Assembly: GCF_023701745.1 (NCBI RefSeq)
Contig: NZ_JAJOZB010000001.1
Span: forward strand, 8,107,001 to 8,171,000
Reading direction: 5' to 3'
Length of the DNA: 64,000 nt
Source of the DNA: Streptomyces sp. RKAG293
Lineage (GTDB): Bacteria; Actinomycetota; Actinomycetes; Streptomycetales; Streptomycetaceae
Under the pieces are notes generated by a model. The model did no database searches, was not told where the DNA came from, and saw only the letters and a list, made by a program, of their open reading frames with translations. A program made the position numbers and the translations under genes. This document shows, piece after piece, positions 1 through 7,295 of this stretch; the first letter of the stretch is position 1; each line of letters begins with the position of its first letter.

Positions 1-2
1 TG

Positions 3-245
3 CTGCTCGCCCGCAGCCTGCGGGCCGCGGCGGGCGATCCGCTCCCGTGCCCCGTGCTGGCCGTGTCCGGCCAGGACGACCTGCTGGTATCGCCCGGTGC
101 GGTACACGCCTGGTCCCGCTACGCGCCCGAGGGATTCCGGACGGGCTCGGTGCCCGGGGACCACTTGTTCGTGAGGGACGCCGACCTGGCCGGACTGCTG
201 CGCGACGTGCTCGATGAGCGCCGCCCGCTGGAACCGGCCGTCTGA
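3..245 (+). CDS. Type II thioesterase, C-terminal fragment (5' end outside window)
   Basis: Open from the window edge to a TGA at 243-245, so only about the last 80 residues are visible. The fragment resembles the end of stand-alone alpha/beta-hydrolase thioesterases that remove mis-primed acyl groups from carrier proteins. A GQDD stretch fits the loop with the acidic residue, and GDHLFV fits the region carrying the catalytic His (usually G-x-H-F-F). The Ser nucleophile region is not in the window. It is followed 21 bp later by the SARP gene on the same strand, so an editing role for the neighbouring PKS is likely. The family call rests on a short fragment. Confidence 0.62.
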   Translation: MLARSLRAAAGDPLPCPVLAVSGQDDLLVSPGAVHAWSRYAPEGFRTGSVPGDHLFVRDADLAGLLRDVLDERRPLEPAV

Positions 246-266
246 CGCTCGAGAGGAGCCGAGAAG

Positions 267-1109
267 ATGGACATTGGTGTACTTGGCCCCTGCCGGGTGA
301 CGCAGGCGGGACTCTCCGTCGTCCCGACCGCGATCAAGCCCCGCAAGGTGCTCGCCCTGCTCGCCCTCCAGCCGGACCGGGTGGTCTCGGTGAGCTCGCT
401 GATCGAGGAGTTGTGGGGCGGCAACCCGCCACGCAGCGTGCAGACCACCCTGCAGACCTACATCCTGCAGATACGGAACCTGATCACGAGAGCGCTCGCC
501 GGGGAGGACCAGCCCGACCTTCCGCTCGGCGCCAAGAGCGTTCTGGTCACCGAGGCCGGGGGCTATCTGCTCGACACCCAGGGCGGCGTCGTGGACTCGG
601 TGGAGTACGAGCGGCTGGCGGGCGCCGGCCACCGTGCGCTGGAGACCGGTGACCACGCGGGAGCGGCGGTGCTGTTCCAGCAGGCGCTCGCCCTGTGGCG
701 CGGCCCGGCGCTCGTGGACGTGCAGGTCGGCCCGCTGCTGGAGGCGGAGGTGACCCGGCTGGAGGAATCGCGGATGAGCATCCTCAGCCAGCGCATCGAG
801 GCCGATCTGCGGCTCGGCCGGCACCATGAGATCCTGGGCGAACTCGCCGGGCTGGCCGCCCAGCACCCCACGCACGAGCGGTTGCAGGGCCAGTTGATGC
901 TCGCCCTGTACCGGGCCGGCCGCCGGGGCGGCGCTCTGGAGGCCTACCACCGGATGCGGGTCGTGCTGGGCAGGGAACTGGGCCTCGACCCGTCCTCGGC
1001 GCTCCAGGAACTGCAGCAGGCGATGCTGGCGTCGGACCCGGGACTCGAATGCGATTCCGTCGGGTCGCTGCCCGGCGGGGGACCGCTGCGGGTGGTGCGG
1101 GCCGGCTGA
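267..1109 (+). CDS. SARP-family transcriptional activator (DnrI/ActII-ORF4 type)
   Basis: 280 residues, the usual length of a small SARP. Residues about 1-95 form the OmpR-like winged helix (KPRKVLALLAL and the SSLIEELWG helix are typical). Residues about 100-250 are the bacterial transcriptional activator (BTAD) repeat domain, with the family signature LRLGRHHEILGELAGL. No NB-ARC or TPR extension is present. An AGGAG-type ribosome site lies just before the ATG. I saw no TTA codon in it. Known SARPs bind heptamer direct repeats spaced 11 bp. Such repeats occur upstream of many operons in this window (see regulatory entries), so this is the most likely pathway-specific activator. Confidence 0.93.
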   Translation: MDIGVLGPCRVTQAGLSVVPTAIKPRKVLALLALQPDRVVSVSSLIEELWGGNPPRSVQTTLQTYILQIRNLITRALAGEDQPDLPLGAKSVLVTEAGGYLLDTQGGVVDSVEYERLAGAGHRALETGDHAGAAVLFQQALALWRGPALVDVQVGPLLEAEVTRLEESRMSILSQRIEADLRLGRHHEILGELAGLAAQHPTHERLQGQLMLALYRAGRRGGALEAYHRMRVVLGRELGLDPSSALQELQQAMLASDPGLECDSVGSLPGGGPLRVVRAG

Positions 1110-1130
1110 CGGCCGGAGGGGTACGACGAC

Positions 1131-1190
1131 CGGCGTGCTGACAGGGCGGCGGCCCCGGGAAACCGGGGCCGCCGCCCTGTCAGCACGCCG
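1131..1190. terminator. Bidirectional hairpin terminator between SARP and SchA/CurD genes
   Basis: A perfect 28-bp inverted repeat (1131-1158 with 1163-1190) encloses a GAAA loop. It sits between two convergent genes whose stops lie at 1109 (+) and 1209 (-). There is no clear T run, which is common for Streptomyces terminators. Confidence 0.85.
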
Positions 1191-1208
1191 CAGGCGCGGC
1201 CAGATGGA

Positions 1209-1577
1209 TCAGGACGCGTCGCGCGCCGAGATCTGGGTCAGGCAGGTGAGCAGACTCCGGTTGAAGGTGGCGATGAAGCCCTCCGGAGTGCCGGTGTCGC
1301 GCGGCCGGGTGAGGTACGGGGCGAGTTTGCGCTCGACCTCCTGGACGCCGGGCTGCGAGGCCATGAAGCGGGCGACGTCCTGCAGGTCGCCCTCGTACTC
1401 GATGACGCGGACCATCGTGGCGTCCCTGATGAAGACGGCGGTGGCGAGGATCCGGGTGGTCTCCTCACCCTCGCTCTTCACGACCGGCGATCCGACCCGG
1501 CGGAAGCCGCCGAAGATCTCCCCGATCTCCTTCTCGTACCCGGCCTTGATGTCGTAGGTGATGGCGGCGAACGGCAT
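1209..1577 (-). CDS. SchA/CurD-like domain protein (polyketide-cluster cyclase/ABM-like fold)
   Basis: 122 residues beginning MPFAAITYDI. The ATG at 1577 is chosen because a GGAGG site lies about 6 bp upstream; the longer upstream reading is not coding. It is clearly paralogous to the protein at 15353 (MPYAAIVYRV start, shared EGDL, QPGV and RLAPYL patches). Proteins of this SchA/CurD class are found in spore-pigment and pentangular type II PKS clusters and are thought to help fold or oxidise the polyketide; their exact chemistry is poorly defined. It is the last gene of the leftward operon starting at 6496, after a gap of about 180 bp. Function inferred from family and context only. Confidence 0.8.
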   Translation of the reverse strand: MPFAAITYDIKAGYEKEIGEIFGGFRRVGSPVVKSEGEETTRILATAVFIRDATMVRVIEYEGDLQDVARFMASQPGVQEVERKLAPYLTRPRDTGTPEGFIATFNRSLLTCLTQISARDAS

Positions 1578-1755
1578 GGGCGGCCTCCGAGGCGGTGAGG
1601 GGAACCGGCGGACCGGGCGGGCCCGCCGCTGCGGGCCGGGAACGGCCCCGGCATCAATGGTCACCTTCGCGCTCTCGCGGCACTGGAGCGCGGCTCGGCC
1701 CCCGCACGAGAGGTTCGCGCGGGGGCCGGGGACGGTCCGGGGTGCTGAGGACGGG

Positions 1756-3276
1756 TCAGGCGGAGGGCCGTCCGAACCAGGTCGACAGGGCCAGGTACAG
1801 CCCGTCCACCAGCTCACCGGGGGTGGCGTCGCGGTCCGCGGCCCAGGCGATGTAGCCGTCGGGGCGGATCAGCAGCGCTGCCAGGCCGGGGGCCGCCTCG
1901 GCGGCCCCGGCGTAGGACCGCACCCGGTCGCCGGCGCCCGCCGCGGCCGCCCAGCGGGCGAGCGTCGCACCGGTCTCCGGCTGTCCTGCCAGGTCGATCA
2001 GGACGGGCTTCCCGTCGTGCAGCAGATGCGCGAGCTGTACGTCCCCGTCGGCGCCCTTCAGCACCATGTCGCGGGCGAAGTCGCCGACCAGCTGGTGGTG
2101 CGTCCCGCCCTGCGGCGGGTACCGCACATCGACGCCGGCGATCATGCCGGCCAGGAACCGGTTGACGTCGGGCAGTTGCATCAGCTGGTTGAACATGTCC
2201 CGCAGCGGGGTGACGATCGGGTCCGGGTTCATCAGCGCGATCTGCGCCAGGGTGTTGCCGATGACGCCCTCGGCCGGGGGCCGGCGCTCGGCGTTGTAGG
2301 TGTCGAGCAGGCCCTCCGGTGCCCAGCCGTTGATCTCGGCGGCGAGCTTCCACCCCAGGTTGAAGGCGTCCTGCAGACCGAGGTTGAGGCCCTGCCCGCC
2401 GACCGGGAAGTGGGTGTGCGCGGCGTCGCCGGCCAGCAGGATACGGCCGTGCCGGTAGGTTTCCGCCTGCCGGGCCGAATCCGTGAACCAGGAGAGCCAG
2501 CGGGCGTCGTGGGCCCCGAGGTCGGTGCCCCAGACCTTGCGCATGCTGTCCTGGAACTCCTCCAGGGTCAGCGTCTCGTCCGGGCTCTTGCGGCCCTCCT
2601 CGGTGTAGTCGAAGGTCGCGACCCGGTGCACCCCCTCTTCGAGGGAGACACAGAACAGCAGGCCGTTCTCGGTGCGCTCCATGCCCATCGGCGCGTTCTC
2701 GCCGTCGGCCAGGACCACGTCCGCGAGCCGGGCGGTGACCCGCCCGCCCTGGCCGGGGAACGGAATGCCGGCCGCCTTGCGGACCAGACTGCGGCCGCCG
2801 TCACAGCCGATCAGATACCGGCCGCGCAGCGCGTAGTCCGCGCCGCCGCCGGTGACCTGGACCGTCACACCGTCCTCGTCCTGGTCGACGCCGGTGATCT
2901 CGTGGGAGCGCCGGATCTCCACCCCGGACCGCAGCGCGTGCTCCTCGAGCAGTTCCTCGGTCCTGGTCTGCTGGACCAGCAGGGCGTAGGCGTGGCTGCT
3001 GTCGAGCACACTGAAGTCGATCCAGACGTCCTGGCCGGCGAAGTGCCCGTTGCTCCAGGACCGCGCTCCGTCGGTGAACCGGTCGATGAGGTTGCGCCGG
3101 TCCAGCACCTCCATCGAGCGGGAGTGCAGGCCGAACGCCTTCGAGTGGGGGCTCCGTTCGGCGAGGCGTTCCACCACCACACTGCGGATGCCCGCCAGTT
3201 GCAGTTCCGAGCTCAGGAAGACACCCACCGGCCCCCCACCGGCGATGATCACGTCGACATCATGGGGCGTTGCCAT
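1756..3276 (-). CDS. FAD-dependent aromatic monooxygenase (group A, PHBH fold)
   Basis: 506 residues; the ATG at 3276 is 2 bp after the stop of the MFS gene, so the two are translationally coupled. It shows the N-terminal FAD fingerprint GGGPVG (residues about 12-17), the DG motif around CDGGRSLVR, and GDAAHTHFPVGGQGLNLGLQD for the flavin ribityl site. The C-terminal region resembles the thioredoxin-like domain of anthracycline and angucycline hydroxylases (RdmE, PgaE). Expected reaction: NAD(P)H and O2-dependent hydroxylation or Baeyer-Villiger insertion on a polycyclic phenol. It differs from the four 530-540 residue paralogs here by its shorter length and GGQGLNLG loop. Substrate position unknown. 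Confidence 0.88.
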   Translation of the reverse strand: MATPHDVDVIIAGGGPVGVFLSSELQLAGIRSVVVERLAERSPHSKAFGLHSRSMEVLDRRNLIDRFTDGARSWSNGHFAGQDVWIDFSVLDSSHAYALLVQQTRTEELLEEHALRSGVEIRRSHEITGVDQDEDGVTVQVTGGGADYALRGRYLIGCDGGRSLVRKAAGIPFPGQGGRVTARLADVVLADGENAPMGMERTENGLLFCVSLEEGVHRVATFDYTEEGRKSPDETLTLEEFQDSMRKVWGTDLGAHDARWLSWFTDSARQAETYRHGRILLAGDAAHTHFPVGGQGLNLGLQDAFNLGWKLAAEINGWAPEGLLDTYNAERRPPAEGVIGNTLAQIALMNPDPIVTPLRDMFNQLMQLPDVNRFLAGMIAGVDVRYPPQGGTHHQLVGDFARDMVLKGADGDVQLAHLLHDGKPVLIDLAGQPETGATLARWAAAAGAGDRVRSYAGAAEAAPGLAALLIRPDGYIAWAADRDATPGELVDGLYLALSTWFGRPSA

Positions 3277-3278
3277 AG

Positions 3279-4841
3279 TCAGTCCTTGTCCGATTCGTTG
3301 GCGTGGGCCAGCTGGGGCTCGGGCTTGGCAGCGGCGGGTGCGCCGCGTTCCGCCTTCTGCAGCGGGACGTTCTTGAGGAACAGGGCGATGACGAGACCGG
3401 TCGCCAGCAGCGGGATGGTCGCGATGAACACCGGCGTCAGAGCGTCGGCGTAGGCGCTGGAGACGGCGTGCGCCAGCGCGGGCGACAGACCGTGGGTGGA
3501 GGCCAGCGAGGAGGCGCCGCCCTTGCCGGCCAGCTCGGCCTCCAGGGCGGGCGTCAGGTGCTTGGGCAGCTGGTGTCCCAGCCGGGTGTAGAAGATGGTC
3601 GCGAACACCGAGAGCCCCAGGGCGGTACCGGCCTGACGGGCCAGCGTCACCGTCCCGGTGATGGCGCCGATGTCGCGCATCGGGGCGGAGTTCTGGGCGG
3701 CGAGGGTGAGGACCTGCTGGGACAGCCCGGAGCCGATCCCCAGCAGGATCATGAAGAGGCAGGCCACCACCCGGCTGGTGTCGGCGGTCATGGTGGCCAG
3801 CAGGGACACGCCCACCAGCCCGACGGCCATGCTCGCCACCGGGAACCACTTGTACCGGCCGGTCCGGGAGATCACCTGGCCGGTGATCATCGTGCTGGCG
3901 ACCAGGCCGAACATCATCGGCAGCAGCACCAGGCCGGAGACGGTGGCACTCGCGCCGGTCACCCCCTGGGCGAACAGCGCCAGGAAGTTGACCGAGCCCA
4001 GGAAGACGGCGCCGCCGATGATGCCGAGGGCGGCGCAGAGGGAGAACGTCGAGTCCTGGAAGAGCCGCAGCGGGATCACCGGCTCGACGGCCTTGCGCTC
4101 CACGGCGATGAACAGCGCCGCGATCAGCACGGTCGCGGCGCCCAGCCCGATGATGACCGGGGAGCTCCACGCGTACCGCGAGCCGCCCCAGCTCGCGAAC
4201 AGGATCAGTGTGACGATCGCCCCGCTGAGGAGTGCGATCCCCGGGTAGTCCACGACCGGGTTGCGCTTGATGACCGGCAGCTTGAGCAGCAGGCCCAGCA
4301 TCAGCAGGGCGGCGATCCCGATCGGCAGGTTGATGAAGAACACCCAGCGCCAGCCGAGGTGGTCGGAGAGGATGCCGCCGACGGCCGGCCCGGCCAGCGC
4401 GGCCACGGCGAAGTTCGCGGCGAAGTAGCTCTGGTACTTCGCCCGGTCACGGGGGCTGAACAGTGCGCCGAGGATGGCGAAGACACCGGTGACCAGACCG
4501 CCGGCGCCCAGCCCCTGCAGCACCCGGAAGGCGATGAGCTGGTGCATCGAACCGGCCAGTCCTGAGGCCAGCGAGCCGGCCATGAACACGCCGATGGAGC
4601 CCATGACGACGCGTTTGTGGCCGAACAGGTCACCGAGCTTGCCGGACAGCGGTGTGATCACACTGGCGGCGATGATGTACCCGGTGGTCACCCAGGCGAA
4701 CAGGTTGAGTCCGCCCAGGTCGGTGACGACCTTGGGCAGGGAGGTCGCGACGATCTGGCCGTCGAGCATGCCCATGAAGACCGAGAGCATGAGACCGGCC
4801 AGGATGAACTTGATGTGACGGGGGATCGGAGTGGCGGCCAC
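3279..4841 (-). CDS. MFS drug exporter (DHA2-type, 14-TM)
   Basis: 520 residues. The GTG at 4841 is chosen because AAAGGA lies just upstream and the following VAATPIPRHIKF leads directly into the first membrane helix. It contains the MFS A-motif (GKLGDLFGHKR, after helix 2) and the DHA2-type helix-5 motif region around GPAVGGILSDHLGWRWVFFI. About 14 hydrophobic segments are visible, with a charged cytosolic C-terminus. Located between two flavin monooxygenase genes of one leftward operon, so its probable job is product export or self-resistance. A second MFS exporter (41202) and an RND exporter (26300) are also encoded. Confidence 0.9.
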   Translation of the reverse strand: MAATPIPRHIKFILAGLMLSVFMGMLDGQIVATSLPKVVTDLGGLNLFAWVTTGYIIAASVITPLSGKLGDLFGHKRVVMGSIGVFMAGSLASGLAGSMHQLIAFRVLQGLGAGGLVTGVFAILGALFSPRDRAKYQSYFAANFAVAALAGPAVGGILSDHLGWRWVFFINLPIGIAALLMLGLLLKLPVIKRNPVVDYPGIALLSGAIVTLILFASWGGSRYAWSSPVIIGLGAATVLIAALFIAVERKAVEPVIPLRLFQDSTFSLCAALGIIGGAVFLGSVNFLALFAQGVTGASATVSGLVLLPMMFGLVASTMITGQVISRTGRYKWFPVASMAVGLVGVSLLATMTADTSRVVACLFMILLGIGSGLSQQVLTLAAQNSAPMRDIGAITGTVTLARQAGTALGLSVFATIFYTRLGHQLPKHLTPALEAELAGKGGASSLASTHGLSPALAHAVSSAYADALTPVFIATIPLLATGLVIALFLKNVPLQKAERGAPAAAKPEPQLAHANESDKD

Positions 4842-4876
4842 GGCCGTTCCTTTCGGGGGTCTTCGGTATCGGTCGG

Positions 4877-6496
4877 TCAGCTGTCTCGGGCGAGCAGCCG
4901 GCGCAGTACGGTGCCGAGCTCGTCGGCGGGCCCGGCCGCGGCGCCGTGGCTGCGCCACGCGACGAATCCGTCGGGGCGCACCAGCACCGCCCCCTGCGGG
5001 CCGATCCCGTACGCCTCGGTGAAGTCGCCGGTGACCGGGTGCAGCACCTGCCCGCGCGAACCGCCGGTCCGGTGGACCGTGAGACGTGTCCCCAGCTCCT
5101 CGGCGGCGGTTCCGGCCGACTCGCACCACGGGTCCGCGTCCTCCCCGGCCAGCAGCGTGAAGCCGCCGCCGAACAGGTCGAGCGTGGAGATCTCCTTGCC
5201 CTGGCTCTCCACGAGCAGATGCGGCGCGCGGGTGCCGGGCCGGCCGCCGGTCGTCCGCGGGTCGATGACCGCGGGCGGGTCCGCCGCCTCGTCGCCGGCG
5301 CCGTTCAGCACCGCGCCGGAGACGTACCGGTACCCCATCGTCACGGCGAGCGGATCCGCGATCCGCGCGCGCTGCTCGTCGGTGGCGGTGTTGGAGCGGA
5401 CCGCGAGTTCCAGGGCTCCCTGGTCGGCGACGAAGTCGCCCAGCGGCCGGCGCTCCGCGTCATAGCTGTCGAGCAGTCCCGCGCCCGCCGTGCCCCGGAT
5501 CACCGAGGCGAGTTTCCAGGCCAGGTTGTGGGCGTCGGCGATACCGGTGTTGGAGCCGTAGCCGCCGGTCGGCGGGATCACATGGGCGGCGTCGCCGGCC
5601 AGGAAGATCCGGCCGCGGCGGTACTCCTCGGACGCGAACTCGGCCATCTCCCACGGGAAACGGGACCGGATGCGCACTTCGAGGTCCGGGACGCCGATCG
5701 CGGCCCGCACCAGATGCACGCACCGCTCGTCGGTGAAGTCGTCCAGGCTGTCGCCCTCGGCCGGGTCGTACGCGACGACGAGGGTGCCCTCGGTGAGGGT
5801 GTCGTCGTGCACGAGGATCCCGGTCACCTCGTCGTTCTGGACGTGCGCCACGCTGAACCGGCGGCCGTCCAGGGCCTCGCGCATATGGGCGGTGAACGCC
5901 ATGCTCAGCTGGTGCGAGATGACGCCGCGCCCGTGCCGCGGCACACCCAGCGTCTCGCGCACCAGGCTGCGCGGGCCGTCGGCCCCCACCAGGTAGTCGC
6001 TGCGCACGGTCCGCTCGCTGCCGTCCGCGCGGTCGCGCAACACCGAGGTGACACCGGACGCGTCGGCCTCGAAGGAGACCAGCTCGGTGCCGTACGAGGT
6101 ACGGGCCCCGAGCAGCTCGGCGCGGCTGCGCAGCAGCGGCTCCAGCCGGTCCTGGGGCAGCAGCACCATCCGGCTCGGCGTCAGGTCGTCGAGTTCGTCA
6201 CCGCCGGCGAGCTCGTCGCGGCTCCAGAACACCTGCCCGGTCAGTGACTCCAGGCCGGCGCGCAGCGTGTGGTCCTTGAAGCCGGCGGCCGCCTGGAGAA
6301 CGGTCTCCTCCAGGCCGGCGGCGCGCAGGATCTCCAGGGTGCGCGGGTAGTACCCGACCGCGCGCGGATGGACGGAGGTGCCGGGGTGACGCTCGACCAG
6401 CAGGCAGGGGATTTTCTCCCCGGCCAGGAAGAGCGCCGTGGACAGGCCAACGAGGCTGCCGCCGACGATCAGGACCGGGACCCGGTCATCGCTCAT
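4877..6496 (-). CDS. FAD-dependent aromatic monooxygenase (group A)
   Basis: 539 residues, first gene of a leftward operon with the MFS exporter 35 bp downstream. FAD motif GGSLVGLS near residue 12, DG motif in GADGPRSLVRETLG, GD motif in GDAAHVIPPTGGYGSNTGIAD. The C-terminal third has the thioredoxin-like region ending in the conserved VLVRPDGFVAWR patch. One of four full-length relatives in this window (with 10440, 12134, 23351) that look like hydroxylases or ring-opening oxygenases of pentangular and angucycline pathways. A candidate SARP operator with a -10 hexamer lies upstream at 6572-6603. Confidence 0.88.
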   Translation of the reverse strand: MSDDRVPVLIVGGSLVGLSTALFLAGEKIPCLLVERHPGTSVHPRAVGYYPRTLEILRAAGLEETVLQAAAGFKDHTLRAGLESLTGQVFWSRDELAGGDELDDLTPSRMVLLPQDRLEPLLRSRAELLGARTSYGTELVSFEADASGVTSVLRDRADGSERTVRSDYLVGADGPRSLVRETLGVPRHGRGVISHQLSMAFTAHMREALDGRRFSVAHVQNDEVTGILVHDDTLTEGTLVVAYDPAEGDSLDDFTDERCVHLVRAAIGVPDLEVRIRSRFPWEMAEFASEEYRRGRIFLAGDAAHVIPPTGGYGSNTGIADAHNLAWKLASVIRGTAGAGLLDSYDAERRPLGDFVADQGALELAVRSNTATDEQRARIADPLAVTMGYRYVSGAVLNGAGDEAADPPAVIDPRTTGGRPGTRAPHLLVESQGKEISTLDLFGGGFTLLAGEDADPWCESAGTAAEELGTRLTVHRTGGSRGQVLHPVTGDFTEAYGIGPQGAVLVRPDGFVAWRSHGAAAGPADELGTVLRRLLARDS

Positions 6497-6571
6497 AGGA
6501 CTTCTCCCTCTCGGGGCCTCTTCAGTACCTCTGTGGGCCTTTTGTGTATCTCCATGGAGCTCTCGCGGGTG

Positions 6572-6603
6572 ATCGTGACAGCGGTGCCTAGAAGGTGGGT
6601 CGA
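6572..6603 (-). promoter_or_regulatory. Candidate SARP operator and promoter for the 6496 leftward operon
   Basis: On the minus strand: TCGACCC-ACCT-TCTAGGC (start-to-start 11 bp, 6586-6603), then 8 bp, then CACGAT (6572-6577) as a -10. The spacing matches the known SARP promoter layout. Inferred by pattern only. Confidence 0.5.
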
Positions 6604-6632
6604 GCCCAGCTGACCTCGCACTCCAGTACGCG

Positions 6633-6664
6633 TCGATTCGAATTCCAGTAGCCCCTGAGAGCTT
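6633..6664 (+). promoter_or_regulatory. Candidate SARP operator and promoter for the gene at 6712
   Basis: TCGATTC-GAAT-TCCAGTA (heptamer starts 6633 and 6644, 11 bp apart), then 8 bp, then GAGCTT at 6659-6664. The second heptamer is a weak match, so this is one of the less certain sites. Confidence 0.35.
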
Positions 6665-6711
6665 GCCGGGACCCGGAACATCACATTTCAGCCACCCTGG
6701 GGGATCTGGAC

Positions 6712-7227
6712 ATGACGGACGCGATAGCCCGAAGAGACATCGTCAGAAAGGCCGGCGCGGCGGGGACGCTCGGCCTCGGAATGGCCGCGGTGGGCATGCT
6801 GGCCGCCCCGGCGGCCTCGGCGCACACGGGTACGGCGCCGGCCCGGCCGGGCAACGCGGCGGAACGCCGGCTGCCCGGCGCCTGGACCATCGAGATGCAG
6901 CACTTGGACACCTTCCAGCCGGGGCTGACCGCTTTCACCTCGGACGGTCTGGTGCTGGTCATGCACGTCTCGGCCCCGCACATCGGGATGGGCAACTGGT
7001 CGGCGACCGGGCGGAACACCTTCGTCTTCAACTTCCACATCCTGAACACCGACCCGGCCACCGGGGCGTACACCGGGCAGATGCACATGTGGGGGAACGG
7101 CACGTTCGGTTCCGACACGTACTGGGCGGGCACCGCGAACGTGGCGATCTACGATCCGGCCGGCACGCAGGTGTACAGCCACACCGGTGACGCGATCAAC
7201 GGCACCCGGGTCGGCGTCGACACCTGA
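6712..7227 (+). CDS. Tat-exported secreted protein of unknown function
   Basis: 171 residues. The N-terminus has a twin-arginine signal (RRDIVRK at about residues 8-14), a hydrophobic stretch rich in Gly/Ala/Leu, and a likely cleavage after APAASA near residue 37. The mature part, about 130 residues, is rich in Asn, Gly, Trp and Thr and predicted mostly beta strand; a calycin or allene-oxide-cyclase-like barrel is possible but I do not recognise the family. A GGGGGA site precedes the ATG. Export by Tat suggests it folds, perhaps with a cofactor, before secretion. Its location inside the cluster suggests a late extracellular step, product binding or protection, but nothing in the sequence proves it. 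Confidence 0.72.
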   Translation: MTDAIARRDIVRKAGAAGTLGLGMAAVGMLAAPAASAHTGTAPARPGNAAERRLPGAWTIEMQHLDTFQPGLTAFTSDGLVLVMHVSAPHIGMGNWSATGRNTFVFNFHILNTDPATGAYTGQMHMWGNGTFGSDTYWAGTANVAIYDPAGTQVYSHTGDAINGTRVGVDT

Positions 7228-7238
7228 GTCAGGTAGCG

Positions 7239-7280
7239 CGAAGGGCCGGCCACCGGATCTCCCCGGTGGCCGGCCCTTCG
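7239..7280. terminator. Bidirectional hairpin terminator
   Basis: A perfect 18-bp stem (7239-7256 with 7263-7280) and 6-nt loop lie between convergent stops at 7227 (+) and 7296 (-). Confidence 0.85.
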
Positions 7281-7295
7281 GCATGACGAGACGGA

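Noticed and set aside
1558..3453. Long plus-strand open frame opposite the monooxygenase at 1756
   Set aside because: Mirror of the real minus-strand gene; no ribosome site, no domain.
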